From NCBI RefSeq assembly GCF_009739905.1, contig NZ_CP034279.1:1860001-1924000 (forward strand): 64,000 nucleotides of DNA, in the 5' to 3' direction. The translations under genes were made by a program, and so were the position numbers. Position 1 is the first letter of the stretch, and every line of letters starts with the position of its first letter. Shown here piece by piece: positions 52,009 to 61,331 of the stretch. The notes below the pieces were generated by a model that worked only from the letters and a program-made list of their open reading frames with translations, did no database searches and had not been told where the DNA came from. The stretch comes from Streptomyces ficellus (GTDB lineage: Bacteria > Actinomycetota > Actinomycetes > Streptomycetales > Streptomycetaceae).

Positions 52009-53196
52009 ATGAACGTGCTCGTCCGAACGCTGCGCCGCGCGGTGGCGTCCCCCGCGTACCCCTGGGTCTCCGGGTGCGTCCTCACCGGCTGCACGGTGGT
52101 GGAACTGGTCCTGTTCCCCGGGTCGGTGTGGGTGGCGGGCGCGATCCTGGTGTCCTCCGCGTCGCTGATGTGGCGCCGGTCGCACCCCGAGGTGGCGCTG
52201 CTGACGGTCGCCGCCGCGTTCATCGGCTTCGGCGCCCACCTGAGCCTGTACCTGGTGACGATGGTGAGCGGGGTGACCGGGCTCTACACCCTGGGCAGGC
52301 ACCGGGTGCAGCATCCGGCGGTGCTGGTCGGCGCGGGGGCGCTGGCGTCGCTGGGGGTGAACCTGGTGCACATCCAGAAGTGGGCCGGGCTGCCGCCGAT
52401 CGGGAACCCGGCCCTCGCGGTGGCCGACCGGTTCGACCGGGGCCTGTACGCCGAGACGCTGCTGCTGACGGTGGTGGTCCTGGGCGCGGTGAGCGCGGGC
52501 GACGCGGTACGCGCGCGTGAGGAGGCGCGTGACGAACGGGCCGCCGCGCAGGAGCGGTTGCTGGGGATGGAGCGGCGGCAGGCGGCGGAGGCCGAGCGGG
52601 CGGCGATCGCGCGGGAGCTGCACGACGTGGTGGCGCACTCGGTGTCGATGATCGCCGTGCAGGCGGAGAGCGCGACGTACACCACTCCGGGGCTGTCCCC
52701 GCAGGCGCGGGACGCGCTCCAGCAGATCGCGGGGACGGCCCGCTCGTCGATGACGGAACTGCGGCGGCTGCTGGGCGTGTTGCGGACCGGGACGGACGGC
52801 CGGGTGGCGACGGCGCCGCAGCCGACGCTCGCGGGGCTGGACGAACTGGTCGCCCAGCACCGGGCGGTGGGCGGCAGTGCCGAGCTGCGGGTGGGCGGCG
52901 ATCGTGTCGTGTTGCCGGCCGGCTGGGAGCTGTCGGCGTACCGCATCGTCCAGGAGGCGCTGACCAACGCGCGCAGGCACGCTCCGGGAGCCCATACGGT
53001 GGTGGACGTCGGGTGGGGGGCGGACCGGCTGACGATCAGCGTCACGGACGACGGGCCGGGGCCGGCCGGTGAGCCGGACGGGGCCGGTCATGGTCTGGCC
53101 GGGATGCGGGAGCGGGCCGCGCTGCTCGGCGGGAGCGTCACCGCCGGTCCGGGTCCGGACGGCGGCTTTCGGATAAGGGCGGAACTTCCGTGGTGA
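52009..53196 (+). CDS. Sensor histidine kinase (NarX/HisKA_3 type)
   Basis: 395 residues with about five to six N-terminal membrane helices (about 15-165). A coiled region (EEARDERAAAQERLLGMERR) leads to the dimerisation domain AAIARELHDVVAHSVSMIAV, which holds the phosphorylated His. The ATPase domain has EALTNARRHAPGA (N-box) and DDGPGPAGEPDGAGHGLAGM (G-boxes). ATG 52009 follows a G-run. The downstream response regulator overlaps by 7 nt, so the two form a coupled two-component system. Signal unknown. Confidence 0.93.
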   Translation: MNVLVRTLRRAVASPAYPWVSGCVLTGCTVVELVLFPGSVWVAGAILVSSASLMWRRSHPEVALLTVAAAFIGFGAHLSLYLVTMVSGVTGLYTLGRHRVQHPAVLVGAGALASLGVNLVHIQKWAGLPPIGNPALAVADRFDRGLYAETLLLTVVVLGAVSAGDAVRAREEARDERAAAQERLLGMERRQAAEAERAAIARELHDVVAHSVSMIAVQAESATYTTPGLSPQARDALQQIAGTARSSMTELRRLLGVLRTGTDGRVATAPQPTLAGLDELVAQHRAVGGSAELRVGGDRVVLPAGWELSAYRIVQEALTNARRHAPGAHTVVDVGWGADRLTISVTDDGPGPAGEPDGAGHGLAGMRERAALLGGSVTAGPGPDGGFRIRAELPW

Positions 53197-53861
53197 TCAG
53201 GGCGATGGTGGCCGACGACCAGGCCGTCGTACGAACCGGGTTCGTGAACCTCCTCGCGACGCAGGACGACATCCGGGTGGTCGGGGAGGCCGAGGACGGG
53301 GCGGAGGCGGTGCGGGTGGCGGCCGAGCGGCGGCCCGACCTGGCGCTGCTGGACATCCGGATGCCGCACATGGACGGCATCCAGGCCGCCCGGGAGATCC
53401 TCGCCGCGTCCGGCGGGGCGACCAGGGTGCTGATGCTGACGACGTTCGACCTGGACGAGTACGTGTACGACGCGCTCGCGGCGGGGGCGAGCGGGTTCCT
53501 GCTGAAGGACGCGACGTTCCCTGAGCTGCTGCACGCGGTACGGGTGGTCGCGCGGGGTGACGCGCTGCTGGCGCCGGGCGTGACGCGGCGGCTGGTGGCC
53601 GAGTTCGCCCGCCAGCGGTCGGGGGTGCTGCCGGCGAGACCGGTCGACGGGCTGACCGCGCGGGAGGTGGAGGTGCTGGTGCTGATCGCCCGGGGCCTGT
53701 CGAACGCCGAGATCGCGCAGTCGCTGACGATCACCGACCACACCGTGAAGACCCACATCAACCGGCTCTTCGCGAAGATGGGCCTGCGGGACCGGGCGCA
53801 GGCGGTGATTCTGGCGTACGAGCTGGGGCTGGTGCTCCCCGGTCGCGACCGGCCGGCCTGA
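53190..53861 (+). CDS. NarL/LuxR-family response regulator
   Basis: 223 residues. The receiver domain contains the acidic pair in VADDQAVVRTGF and phospho-accepting Asp55 in LALLDIRMPHMDG, with switch Thr in MLTTFDLDEYV and Lys in FLLKDATFPELL. The C-terminal LuxR helix-turn-helix is LTAREVEVLVLIARGLSNAE and HTVKTHINRLFAKMGLRDR. The start is GTG 53190 or the adjacent GTG 53193, which would give a GTGA overlap with the kinase stop. Partner of the kinase at 52009. Confidence 0.95.
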   Translation: MVIRAMVADDQAVVRTGFVNLLATQDDIRVVGEAEDGAEAVRVAAERRPDLALLDIRMPHMDGIQAAREILAASGGATRVLMLTTFDLDEYVYDALAAGASGFLLKDATFPELLHAVRVVARGDALLAPGVTRRLVAEFARQRSGVLPARPVDGLTAREVEVLVLIARGLSNAEIAQSLTITDHTVKTHINRLFAKMGLRDRAQAVILAYELGLVLPGRDRPA

Positions 53862-53931
53862 CGGAGGCAACGTCCGGGCCCGTTCTTCCGTCTGGCAGAC
53901 GTACGTCACCTACCGAGGAACGGAGCCGCAC

Positions 53932-54849
53932 GTGCTCATAGGACTGTTGACGGCCGTCGCGGCCTCGATCTGCTACGGCACGGGCTCGGTCCTCCAGGCC
54001 GTCGGCTCCCGCAAGTCGGCCCGCCGGGAGGCGGCGGCGGGCCTGACGACCGCGCACGGCGGGCCGTCCCTGTCCTCGACCGCCAAGGCGGCGATGACGT
54101 GGGAGTTCATCGTCGGTACGGTCCTCGACTTCGTCGGGTTCGGGCTGGGCGCGCTGGCCGCGCGCATGCTGCCGCTGTTCCTGTCCCAGACGGTGATCAG
54201 CGCGAACCTGGTGATCACCGCCGTGCTGAGCGTGCGGCTGCTGGGGATCCGGCTGACGCGCGCGGAGTGGACGTCGATCGGCGTCGTGTGCTCGGCGCTG
54301 GTGCTGCTGGCCACGGCTGCGGGGCCGGAGGGCAGCGGGCACACGCCGATCGCCACGCACTGGTGGCTGCTGGCGGTGTCGCTGGTGCTGATGGTGGGCG
54401 GGACGGTCGTGGTGCGGCTGCTGGGCGCGCGGGCGGCGATCCTGGCCGGTCTGCTGTCCGGGCTGGGCTTCGGCGCGCTCGGGGTGGGGGTGCGCGTACT
54501 GAACGGCGTCGACCCGTTCGACCCGGGTGCGCTGCTGGCGGACCCGGCGCTGTACGCGATCCTCGTCGCCGGGGTGGGCGGGATGTACCTGCACACGGTG
54601 GCGCTCCAGATCGGGTCGGTGAACGGGGCGACGGCGGCGCTGGTGGTCGGCGAGACGGTGCTGCCGGGGACGATCGGTGTGCTGTGGCTGGGGGACGCGT
54701 CACGGCCGGGGTTCGCGTGGCTCGCGGTGCTGGGCTTCGTGCTGGCGGTGGCGGGCGCGGTCGCGGTGGCGTGGTTCGGGGAGCCGGAGGGGCAGCCGTC
54801 GCCGGACCCGCGTGAGGAGGAGCCGCGGGAACTCGCCCACGTCGGCTGA
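53932..54849 (+). CDS. DMT-superfamily membrane protein
   Basis: 305 residues with about nine hydrophobic segments. It begins MLIGLLTAVAASICYGTGSV and includes FLSQTVISANLVITAVLSVR and TAALVVGETVLPGTIGVLWL, a pattern seen in actinobacterial magnesium-transporter-like/EamA-related proteins. Substrate unknown. GTG 53932 follows CGGAG. The C-terminal 25 residues are acidic and Pro-rich. It lies 70 nt after the response regulator and may be a target or simply a neighbour. Confidence 0.8.
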   Translation: MLIGLLTAVAASICYGTGSVLQAVGSRKSARREAAAGLTTAHGGPSLSSTAKAAMTWEFIVGTVLDFVGFGLGALAARMLPLFLSQTVISANLVITAVLSVRLLGIRLTRAEWTSIGVVCSALVLLATAAGPEGSGHTPIATHWWLLAVSLVLMVGGTVVVRLLGARAAILAGLLSGLGFGALGVGVRVLNGVDPFDPGALLADPALYAILVAGVGGMYLHTVALQIGSVNGATAALVVGETVLPGTIGVLWLGDASRPGFAWLAVLGFVLAVAGAVAVAWFGEPEGQPSPDPREEEPRELAHVG

Positions 54850-54886
54850 CCGGCTGCCTCGTAGACTCCCGGCGGGGGGATGAGAC

Positions 54887-56083
54887 ATGGGGCTACGGCT
54901 CACGATAGGGGCCACCATCACCGCGACCGCGGCGCTGGCCGCGATCGTGACGGGGGTGCAGGTGCCGCGGTTGATGGAGGACCGGGCCCGCGACCAGGCC
55001 ATGGAGCGGCTCCTGCTGGCGGAGCGGCTCTACACGGAGAGCGGCCAGGCCCGGTTCGGGCTGGAGATCAACCCGGCGGACCTGCCCGAGGAGCTGCGCC
55101 GTACGGTGCTGGCCGGCCGCCGTGCCACGCACGTGCAGCAGGACGGCGACCACCGCCGGATCTGGGCGGCCACCGGTGTGGGCGACGACATCCTGGTGCT
55201 GAAGCGGTTCGAGGACCCGCTGTCCGACGAGCTCCAGGCGGGCATGTTGCGGGCGGGTGTGGTGGGTACGGCGGTGGCGACCCTGACCGGGCTGCTGCTG
55301 GCCACCCGGCTGGGCCGGCGGCTGCGGCTGTCGGCGCGGCGGGCGGAGCAGATCACCGGCGGTGACCTGGACGCGCGGCTTCCGCAGTCGGGGCGGGACG
55401 AGATCGCCACGCTCACGCGGGCCGTGAACACCATGGCGGACGCGCTGGCGGAGCGGCTGCGCGCGGAGCGCGAGGTGACGGCGAACATCGCGCACGAGCT
55501 GCGCACTCCGGTGGCGGGGCTGGTCGCGGCGGCGGGGCTGCTCCCGGACGGCCGGGCCGAGTCGATGGTGAAGGAGCGGGTCGCGCGGATGCGGGACCTG
55601 ATGGAGGACGTCCTGGAGGTCGCCCGGCTGGACAACGGGCGCGAGGAGGCGGACGTACGGCTGGTGGAGCTGGGCGGGCTCGCCCGGCGGGCGGTGCGCG
55701 CGGCGGAGAGCGACGCGGTCCGTCTCGACATCGTTGCCGAGGCGTTCGTGGAGACGGACGCGCGGCGCGTGGAGCGGGTGCTGACGAACCTGGTGAGCAA
55801 CGGGCTGCGGCACGGCGCCGGACCGGTGGTGGTGGAGGTCGACCGCGGGGTGGTGCGGGTACGGGACCGGGGCGCGGGCTTTCCCGAGCAGCTGCTGGCG
55901 CACGGGCCGCAGCGGTTCCACACCAGCGCGGTCGGCAAGGGGCTGGGCCTCGGCCTGACGATCGCGGCGGGCCAGGCCCGGGTGCTGGGCGCGCGGCTGG
56001 CGTTCACCAACCCGGAGGACGGGGGCGCCTGCGCGGTCCTGGACCTGTCGGCGGCGGTGCGGGACGTACCGGACGGGGAGTGA
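54887..56083 (+). CDS. Orphan sensor histidine kinase with HAMP domain
   Basis: 398 residues. Two membrane helices (about 5-26 and 120-143) bracket an outer sensor of about 90 residues. A HAMP domain (about 145-190) follows, then the H-box NIAHELRTPVAGL (phospho-His about 203). The ATPase domain has LTNLVSNGLRHGAG (N-box), VRDRGAGFP (G1) and GKGLGLGLTIAAGQA (G2). No response regulator gene lies next to it, so its partner is encoded elsewhere. The start follows GGGGG/GATGAGAC. Its end is 26 nt from the end of the convergent thiamine ABC ATPase gene. Confidence 0.92.
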   Translation: MGLRLTIGATITATAALAAIVTGVQVPRLMEDRARDQAMERLLLAERLYTESGQARFGLEINPADLPEELRRTVLAGRRATHVQQDGDHRRIWAATGVGDDILVLKRFEDPLSDELQAGMLRAGVVGTAVATLTGLLLATRLGRRLRLSARRAEQITGGDLDARLPQSGRDEIATLTRAVNTMADALAERLRAEREVTANIAHELRTPVAGLVAAAGLLPDGRAESMVKERVARMRDLMEDVLEVARLDNGREEADVRLVELGGLARRAVRAAESDAVRLDIVAEAFVETDARRVERVLTNLVSNGLRHGAGPVVVEVDRGVVRVRDRGAGFPEQLLAHGPQRFHTSAVGKGLGLGLTIAAGQARVLGARLAFTNPEDGGACAVLDLSAAVRDVPDGE

Positions 56084-56109
56084 CGGCCGTCTCCCCGATA
56101 CGGGGCCGG

Positions 56110-57126
56110 TCAGCCGAGGACGACGACCTCGTCGGACGTGAACGTCACGCCCACCACCGCCCCCTCCGCGGGCGCGTCCCGCAGCGCGCACTCGGCCTCC
56201 AGGGGCGGGCCGGTCTCCGGCCGGAGCCGTACCGCCACGTGGTGGCCGCGGAAGGTGCGCCCTTCCACGGTGCACCGCAGGCCGTCGGCGGGGTCGCCGA
56301 GCCGTACGCCCGCGGGCCGCACCAGCACCCGGACCGTGCCCGGGGCGGACCCGGCCGGCACGGGGATCTGGCCCCACGCGGTGTCGGCCGCCCCGCCGGT
56401 CACCGTCGCCTCGACCACGTTGTCGAAGCCAAGGAAGCGGGCGACGAACTCGGAGGCGGGGCGCTGCCAGACGTCCAGCGGCGTGCCGCTCTGGGCGATG
56501 TGCCCGTCGCGCATGACGACGACGCGATCGGCGAGCGCGAACGCCTCGCCCTGGTCGTGGGTGACGGCGAGCACGGTGGTGCCGAGCCGCCCGAACAGCT
56601 GCCGCAGCTCGACGACGAGGCGTTCCCGCAGGCCCCGGTCGAGCTGGCCGAGCGGCTCGTCGAGCATCAGCAGCCGGGGGCGGGGGGCCAGGGCGCGGGC
56701 GAGGGCGACGCGCTGCTGCTCGCCGCCGGACAGGGCGGCGACGGCCCGCCGTTCGGCGCCGGGCAGCCCGACGAGGTCCAGCAGTTCGGCGACCCGCCGG
56801 GCCTGTTCGTCGCGGGCCGCGCCGCGCATGCGCAGCCCGAAGGCGACGTTGCCGCCCACGTCCCGCTGCGGGAACAGCTGGTGGTCCTGGAACATGAGCC
56901 CCACGCCGCGCCGGTGCACGGGCACCCCGGCCTGGTCGGTGCCGTCGAGGAGGACCGTGCCGGCGTCGGGCGGCTGGAGTCCCGCGACGACCCGCAGCAG
57001 GGTCGACTTGCCGCTGCCGCTGGGGCCGAGCAGGCACACGATCTCGTGGTCGGCGACGTCCAGGGACACCGTGTCGACCGCGACGCGCGACCCGAAGCGT
57101 ACGGTCACGTCCTTCAGAGCGAGCAT
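56110..57126 (-). CDS. thiQ: Thiamine ABC transporter ATPase
   Basis: 338 residues. ATPase motifs: Walker A GPSGSGKSTL, Q-loop FQDHQLFPQR, signature LSGGEQQRVALARAL, Walker B LLMLDEPLGQLD and VTHDQGEAFAL. A C-terminal TOBE-like extension (about 240-338) is present. It energises the fused permease upstream. ATG 57126 is preferred because GGGGAG lies eight bases upstream; the GTG at 57132 overlaps the permease stop (GTGA). Assignment to thiamine comes from the TPP riboswitch ahead of the operon; the protein alone would also fit iron transport. Confidence 0.85.
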   Translation of the reverse strand: MLALKDVTVRFGSRVAVDTVSLDVADHEIVCLLGPSGSGKSTLLRVVAGLQPPDAGTVLLDGTDQAGVPVHRRGVGLMFQDHQLFPQRDVGGNVAFGLRMRGAARDEQARRVAELLDLVGLPGAERRAVAALSGGEQQRVALARALAPRPRLLMLDEPLGQLDRGLRERLVVELRQLFGRLGTTVLAVTHDQGEAFALADRVVVMRDGHIAQSGTPLDVWQRPASEFVARFLGFDNVVEATVTGGAADTAWGQIPVPAGSAPGTVRVLVRPAGVRLGDPADGLRCTVEGRTFRGHHVAVRLRPETGPPLEAECALRDAPAEGAVVGVTFTSDEVVVLG

Positions 57127-57128
57127 GG

Positions 57129-58790
57129 TCACAACTCCCCGGAGCGGTCGGCACGGACACGTTCGAGCAGCAGCAGGGCCACCGCGCACACCACCATCAG
57201 GATCGTCGAAAGGGCCATGGCCTGGCCGTAGTTGAGGTCGCCGGGGCGGCCGAGGAGCCGGGCGACGGCGACGGGGAGGGTCGGGTTGTCGGGCCGGGCG
57301 ATGAACACGGTCGCGCCGAACTCGCCCAGCGACACGGCGAAGGCGAACCCCGCCGCGACCAGCACCGCCCGCCGCACCAGCGGCAGGTCCACCTCCCGCC
57401 ACACCCGCCACGGCGAGGCGCCGAGCACCGCCGCCGCCTCGCGCAGCCGGGCGTCCACCGCGCGCAGCACGGGCAGCATGGTGCGGACGACGAACGGCAC
57501 GCCGACGAGGGCCTGGGCGAGCGGTACGAGGATCCAGGAGGAGCGCAGGTCGAGCGGCGGCTCGTCGAGTGTGATCAGGAACCCGAAGCCGACCGTCACG
57601 GCGGACACCCCGAGCGGCAGCATCAGCAGCGCGTCGAAGCCGCGCACCAGCCGCCCGGCGCGCCGGGTGAGCGCGGCGGCGGCGAGCCCGCCGATCAGGA
57701 GCGCGATCGCGGTGGCGGCGAGGGCGTACTCGAGGGAGTTCGCGATCGCCTCGGCCGGCGGGACGAGGAACGTGCCGCCCGCGTCGACCTCCTGGAGTGC
57801 CCGGTAGTAGCCGAGCCCGCCGTCGAAGGACCGCTGGACGAGCACGCCGAGCGGCAGGACGAGCAGCAGCGCCACGGAGGCGAGGACGCCGCCGAGCAGC
57901 GCCCACTGGCCGGTGCCGCGGGGACGGCGGGCGGTCAGGGCCGGGTCGACGAGCCGCAGCATGGCCTCCCGGCGCGGGACGGTGCGGGCGTGGACGGCGA
58001 GGATGGCGCCGACGGCGGCGAACTGCACCAGCGTGAGGACCGCGGCGGTCGGCAGGTCGAGCAGTTGCGCGGTCTGCCGGTAGATCTCAGCCTCCAGCGT
58101 GGCGAAGGCGTGCCCGCCGAGGATCTGGACGATGCCGAAGGAGGTGTACGAGAAGAGGAACACCATCAGCGCGGCGGCGGCCACGGCGGGCCCGAGCGCG
58201 GGGAGCGTGACGCGCCGCCACGCGCCGAAGCGGGAGGCGCCGAGCACCCGGGCGGCCTCCTCCTGGCGCGGGTCGAGCTGGGACCAGAGGCCGCCGACGG
58301 TCCGGATGACGACCGCGTAGTTGAAGAAGACGTGCGCCAGGAGGATGGCCCACACGGTGGCGTCGAGCCGTATCCCCCACAGCTCGTCGAGGAGTCCGCG
58401 CCGCCCGACGAGCGCGAGGAACGCGGTGCCGACGACGACGGTCGGCAGGACGAACGGCACGGTGACGACGGCCCGCAGCAGTCCCTTGCCGGGGAAGGAG
58501 AAGCGGGCGAAGACGTATGCGCCGGGCAGGGCGATCAGCAGGGTGAGCGCGCTGGAGGCGAGCGCCTGCCAGGTGGTGAACCACAGGACGTCGAGGATGT
58601 CCGGCCGGGTCAGGACGTCGCCGATCCGGCCGAGCTGCCAGGTGCCGTCGTCCGTCCTCAGCCCGCGGCCGGTGATCGCGGCGACGGGGTAGGCGAAGAA
58701 GACGGCGAAGAACGCCACGGGCAGGGCCATGAGCCCCGCCCGCAGCGCGCCGCGTTTGACGGTGCCTACTTCAGGACGAGCGAGGACCAC
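57129..58790 (-). CDS. thiP: Thiamine ABC transporter permease (fused double domain)
   Basis: 553 residues, two ABC permease domains in one chain with about twelve helices, as in ThiP and FbpB. EAA loops are DPRQEEAARVLGASRFGAWRRV in the first half (shown in part: EEAARVLGASRFGAWR) and DARLREAAAVLGASPWRVWR in the second. The start is uncertain: GTG 58790 (weak GGA upstream), GTG 58802 and ATG 58730 are all in frame, the first two overlapping the binding-protein gene. With thiQ and the binding protein it forms a three-gene operon. Confidence 0.87.
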   Translation of the reverse strand: MVLARPEVGTVKRGALRAGLMALPVAFFAVFFAYPVAAITGRGLRTDDGTWQLGRIGDVLTRPDILDVLWFTTWQALASSALTLLIALPGAYVFARFSFPGKGLLRAVVTVPFVLPTVVVGTAFLALVGRRGLLDELWGIRLDATVWAILLAHVFFNYAVVIRTVGGLWSQLDPRQEEAARVLGASRFGAWRRVTLPALGPAVAAAALMVFLFSYTSFGIVQILGGHAFATLEAEIYRQTAQLLDLPTAAVLTLVQFAAVGAILAVHARTVPRREAMLRLVDPALTARRPRGTGQWALLGGVLASVALLLVLPLGVLVQRSFDGGLGYYRALQEVDAGGTFLVPPAEAIANSLEYALAATAIALLIGGLAAAALTRRAGRLVRGFDALLMLPLGVSAVTVGFGFLITLDEPPLDLRSSWILVPLAQALVGVPFVVRTMLPVLRAVDARLREAAAVLGASPWRVWREVDLPLVRRAVLVAAGFAFAVSLGEFGATVFIARPDNPTLPVAVARLLGRPGDLNYGQAMALSTILMVVCAVALLLLERVRADRSGEL

Positions 58791-59860
58791 GTCTGGATCC
58801 ACTGTTCGCGGTTCTGGGCGATCTTCTCGGGGGCGACGGTGTGCGGCCGGGCGACCTTGGCGCCGTGCTCGGTGAACAGCGCGGGGAGCTTGGCGTCCTT
58901 CGCCACCGGGTTGACGAACATCTGGAGCGGCATGTCCTCCTGGAACTTCTTGCCGATCATGAAGTCGATGAGGGCCTTGCCGCCCTCGGCGTTCTTCGCG
59001 CCGGTCAGCAGGCCCGCGAACTCGGTCTGCTGGAAGCAGGTCCCGGTGGAGACGCCGGTCGGCGCCTCGGCCGGCCGCGGCTCGGCGTAGAGCACCTCGA
59101 CGGGCGGGCTGGAGGCGTAGGACACGACGAGCGGCCGGTCGCCCTTGGCCTTCTTGCCGCCGGCGGAGCCGGAGAACTCCTGGTTGTAGGCGAGCTCCCA
59201 GCTGTCGGCGACCTTGACGCCGTTGGCCTTCAGCTTCTTCCAGTAGTCCTGCCAGCCGTCGTCCCCGTACCGGGCGGCCGTGCCGAGCAGGAAGCCGAGG
59301 CCGGGCGAGGAGCGCTCGGGGTTCTCGACGACGAGGAGGTCCTTGTAGGCGGGCTTCGCGAGGTCGTCGAAGGTCTGCGGCGGCGCCAGCTTCTTGTCCG
59401 CGAAGTACTTCTTGTCGTAGTTGACGCAGATCTCGCCGGTGTCGACGGGCGTGACCCGGTGCTTGTCCTTGTCGAGCTGTACGGCGTCGGGGACCCGGTC
59501 CAGGCCCTTGGCCTCGTACGGGTCGAAGATGCCGTTGTCGAGCGCGCGGGACAGCAGGGTGTTGTCGACGCCGAAGAACACGTCGCCCTGCGGGGCGCCC
59601 TTGGTGAGGACGGCCTTGTTGACGGCCTCGCCCGCGTCGCCGCTCTTGAGGACCTTGACGGTGTAGCCGGTCTGCTTGGTGAACTCCTTCAGGACGGCCG
59701 GGGAGGCGTTGAAGGAGTCGTGGCTGACGAGCGTCACGGTCTTCGGCTTCGTCCCGCCGTCGCCGGCGTCCTTGCCGGAGTCGCCGCCGCAGGCGGTGAG
59801 CGTGGTGACGCCCAGCGCGGCGGCGAGGGCGCCGACCGCGATCTTCTTGGTGGTGCTCAC
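58766..59860 (-). CDS. thiB: Thiamine ABC transporter substrate-binding lipoprotein
   Basis: 364 residues with a lipoprotein signal (KKIAVGALAAALGVTTLTAC, Cys24). The mature protein is of the thiamine/thiamine pyrophosphate-binding (TbpA) group: VTLVSHDSFNASPAVLKEF, GDVFFGVDNTLLSRALD, VDTGEICVNYDKKYF and SYASSPPVEVLYAE. It captures thiamine outside the membrane. GTG 59860 has AGGAGG upstream, and that site is partly within a small hairpin behind a TPP riboswitch. First gene of the thiBPQ operon. Confidence 0.92.
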   Translation of the reverse strand: MSTTKKIAVGALAAALGVTTLTACGGDSGKDAGDGGTKPKTVTLVSHDSFNASPAVLKEFTKQTGYTVKVLKSGDAGEAVNKAVLTKGAPQGDVFFGVDNTLLSRALDNGIFDPYEAKGLDRVPDAVQLDKDKHRVTPVDTGEICVNYDKKYFADKKLAPPQTFDDLAKPAYKDLLVVENPERSSPGLGFLLGTAARYGDDGWQDYWKKLKANGVKVADSWELAYNQEFSGSAGGKKAKGDRPLVVSYASSPPVEVLYAEPRPAEAPTGVSTGTCFQQTEFAGLLTGAKNAEGGKALIDFMIGKKFQEDMPLQMFVNPVAKDAKLPALFTEHGAKVARPHTVAPEKIAQNREQWIQTWSSLVLK

Positions 59861-59870
59861 TGAGATTCCT

Positions 59871-59930
59871 CCTGGGTATGACCAGGAAGAGACGCGGCCC
59901 CGACCGCCGCGGACGTGCGGCGGTCGGGGC
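59871..59930 (-). promoter_or_regulatory. Expression platform of the TPP riboswitch
   Basis: Between the riboswitch aptamer and the thiB start lie two hairpins. A perfect 14-bp GC stem with 6-nt loop (59897-59910, 59917-59930) resembles a terminator without T-run. A second, CCTGG/CCAGG (59871-59875, 59882-59886), includes part of the AGGAGG ribosome-binding site. The second could block translation initiation when ligand is bound; the first could terminate or be an alternative pairing partner. Control mode is inferred. Confidence 0.6.
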
Positions 59931-59951
59931 GCAACAGCTCGAGTAACGACC

Positions 59952-60045
59952 GAACTTCCTACCCAGAATGACCTGGGCGAGGTTCAGAGGGTCTGCGGTC
60001 TGACGGTCACCGCACTCTCAGCGCTGTGGCGCTCCCCTGTCGGAA
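59952..60045 (-). promoter_or_regulatory. TPP riboswitch (THI box) ahead of thiBPQ
   Basis: Read on the minus strand: GACAGGGGAGCGCC, then GCGCTGAGAGTGCGG, a variable P3 stem (GCGGTGACCGTCAGACCGC), ACCCTCTGAACCTC, and CAGGTCATTCTGGGTAGGAAG split around it. The CUGAGA and ACCCU-UGAACCU blocks are the conserved ligand-binding core of the THI box. It begins 33 nt after the rlmN stop. It should reduce thiBPQ expression when thiamine pyrophosphate is plentiful. The assignment as a TPP aptamer is strong and fixes the substrate of the transporter. Confidence 0.93.
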
Positions 60046-60077
60046 TATGGAGATGTGTTCGAGGTCAGACTACAAGC

Positions 60078-61190
60078 TCACCGCTCGGTGGCCGCGAGCT
60101 GTCCACAGGCACCGTCGATCTCCTGCCCGCGGGTGTCACGGACGGTGACGGGTACGCCGTGGGCGGCGATCGCCTCGACGAACGCCTTTTCGTCCTCGGG
60201 GCGGGACGCGGTCCACTTGGAGCCGGGCGTCGGGTTGAGCGGGATCAGGTTGACGTGGACGCGCTTGCCCTTGAGGAGGCGGCCGAGGAGGTCGCCGCGC
60301 CAGGCCTGGTCGTTGATGTCGCGGATGAGGGCGTACTCGATGGAGATGCGGCGGCCCGACTTCTCGGCGTACTCCCAGGCGGCGTCCAGCACCTCCCGGA
60401 CCTTCCAGCGCGTGTTGACCGGGACGAGGGTGTCGCGCAGCTCGTCGTCCGGGGCGTGCAGCGAGACGGCGAGGCGGCACTTGAAGCCCTCGTCGGCGAA
60501 GCGCAGCATCGCCGGGACGAGACCGACGGTGGACACGGTGATGCCGCGCTGCGACAGCCCGAGCCCGTCCGGCTCGGGGTCGGTGAGGCGGCGGATGGCG
60601 CCGACGACGCGCTTGTAGTTGGCGAGCGGCTCGCCCATGCCCATGAACACGATGTTGGACAGCCGCGCGGGTCCTCCCGGCACCTCGCCGTCCCGCAGCG
60701 CCCGCATGCCGTCGACGATCTGGTGGACGATCTCGGCGGTCGACAGGTTCCGGTCGAGACCCGCCTGGCCGGTGGCGCAGAACGGGCAGTTCATGCCGCA
60801 GCCGGCCTGCGAGGAGATGCACATGGTGACGCGGTCGGGGTACCGCATGAGGACGGACTCGACGAGGGTGCCGTCGTGCAGCCGCCACAGGGTCTTGCGG
60901 GTGGTGTCGTCGTCGCAGGAGATGTGCCGTACGACCGACATCAGGTCGGGCAGCAGCTCCGTGGCGAGCTTCTCGCGGGACGCGGCGGGGATGTCCGTCC
61001 AGGCGGCCGGGTCGTGCGCGTACCGCGCGAAGTAGTGCTGGGAGAGCTGCTTGGCCCGGAACGGCTTCTCACCGATCGCGGCGACGGCTTCCTTGCGCTC
61101 GGCGGGCGTCAGATCGGCGAGGTGTCGCGGCGGCTTCTTCGCTCCGCGCGGGGCGACGAAGGTGAGCTCTCCCGGTGCGGGGCGTGGCAT
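60078..61190 (-). CDS. rlmN: 23S rRNA (adenine2503-C2)-methyltransferase
   Basis: 370 residues, radical-SAM enzyme. The [4Fe-4S] cysteines are Cys131, Cys135 and Cys138 in [13 protein letters not shown]. The C-terminal mechanistic Cys362 lies in [11 protein letters not shown]. Other family segments are [18 protein letters not shown] and [13 protein letters not shown]. It methylates C2 of A2503 in 23S rRNA (and some tRNAs), improving translation accuracy. GAGGAG lies upstream of ATG 61190. It follows cdsA by 141 nt in the pyrH-frr-cdsA-rlmN series. Because residue A2503 chemistry is shared with Cfr, misannotation as Cfr is possible, but the length and motifs fit RlmN. Confidence 0.96.
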   Translation of the reverse strand: MPRPAPGELTFVAPRGAKKPPRHLADLTPAERKEAVAAIGEKPFRAKQLSQHYFARYAHDPAAWTDIPAASREKLATELLPDLMSVVRHISCDDDTTRKTLWRLHDGTLVESVLMRYPDRVTMCISSQAGCGMNCPFCATGQAGLDRNLSTAEIVHQIVDGMRALRDGEVPGGPARLSNIVFMGMGEPLANYKRVVGAIRRLTDPEPDGLGLSQRGITVSTVGLVPAMLRFADEGFKCRLAVSLHAPDDELRDTLVPVNTRWKVREVLDAAWEYAEKSGRRISIEYALIRDINDQAWRGDLLGRLLKGKRVHVNLIPLNPTPGSKWTASRPEDEKAFVEAIAAHGVPVTVRDTRGQEIDGACGQLAATER

Positions 61191-61331
61191 GACCTGGTAC
61201 TCCTCAGTAAAGACGAGGCCGCGGTACGTGAGCCGGGAGACCTCACCGGATGATCCCCGCGCGGTGCCGCAGGGCCGAAAGGGCCCGCCGCCTCGATGCG
61301 ACGAGCCCTTCCAGGGTAACCGGACGGCGGT

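Noticed and set aside
60046..60077. Promoter for thiBPQ (TTGTAG and CATATT-like boxes)
   Set aside because: Spacing between the boxes is about 20 bp and the match is weak, so no promoter was annotated.
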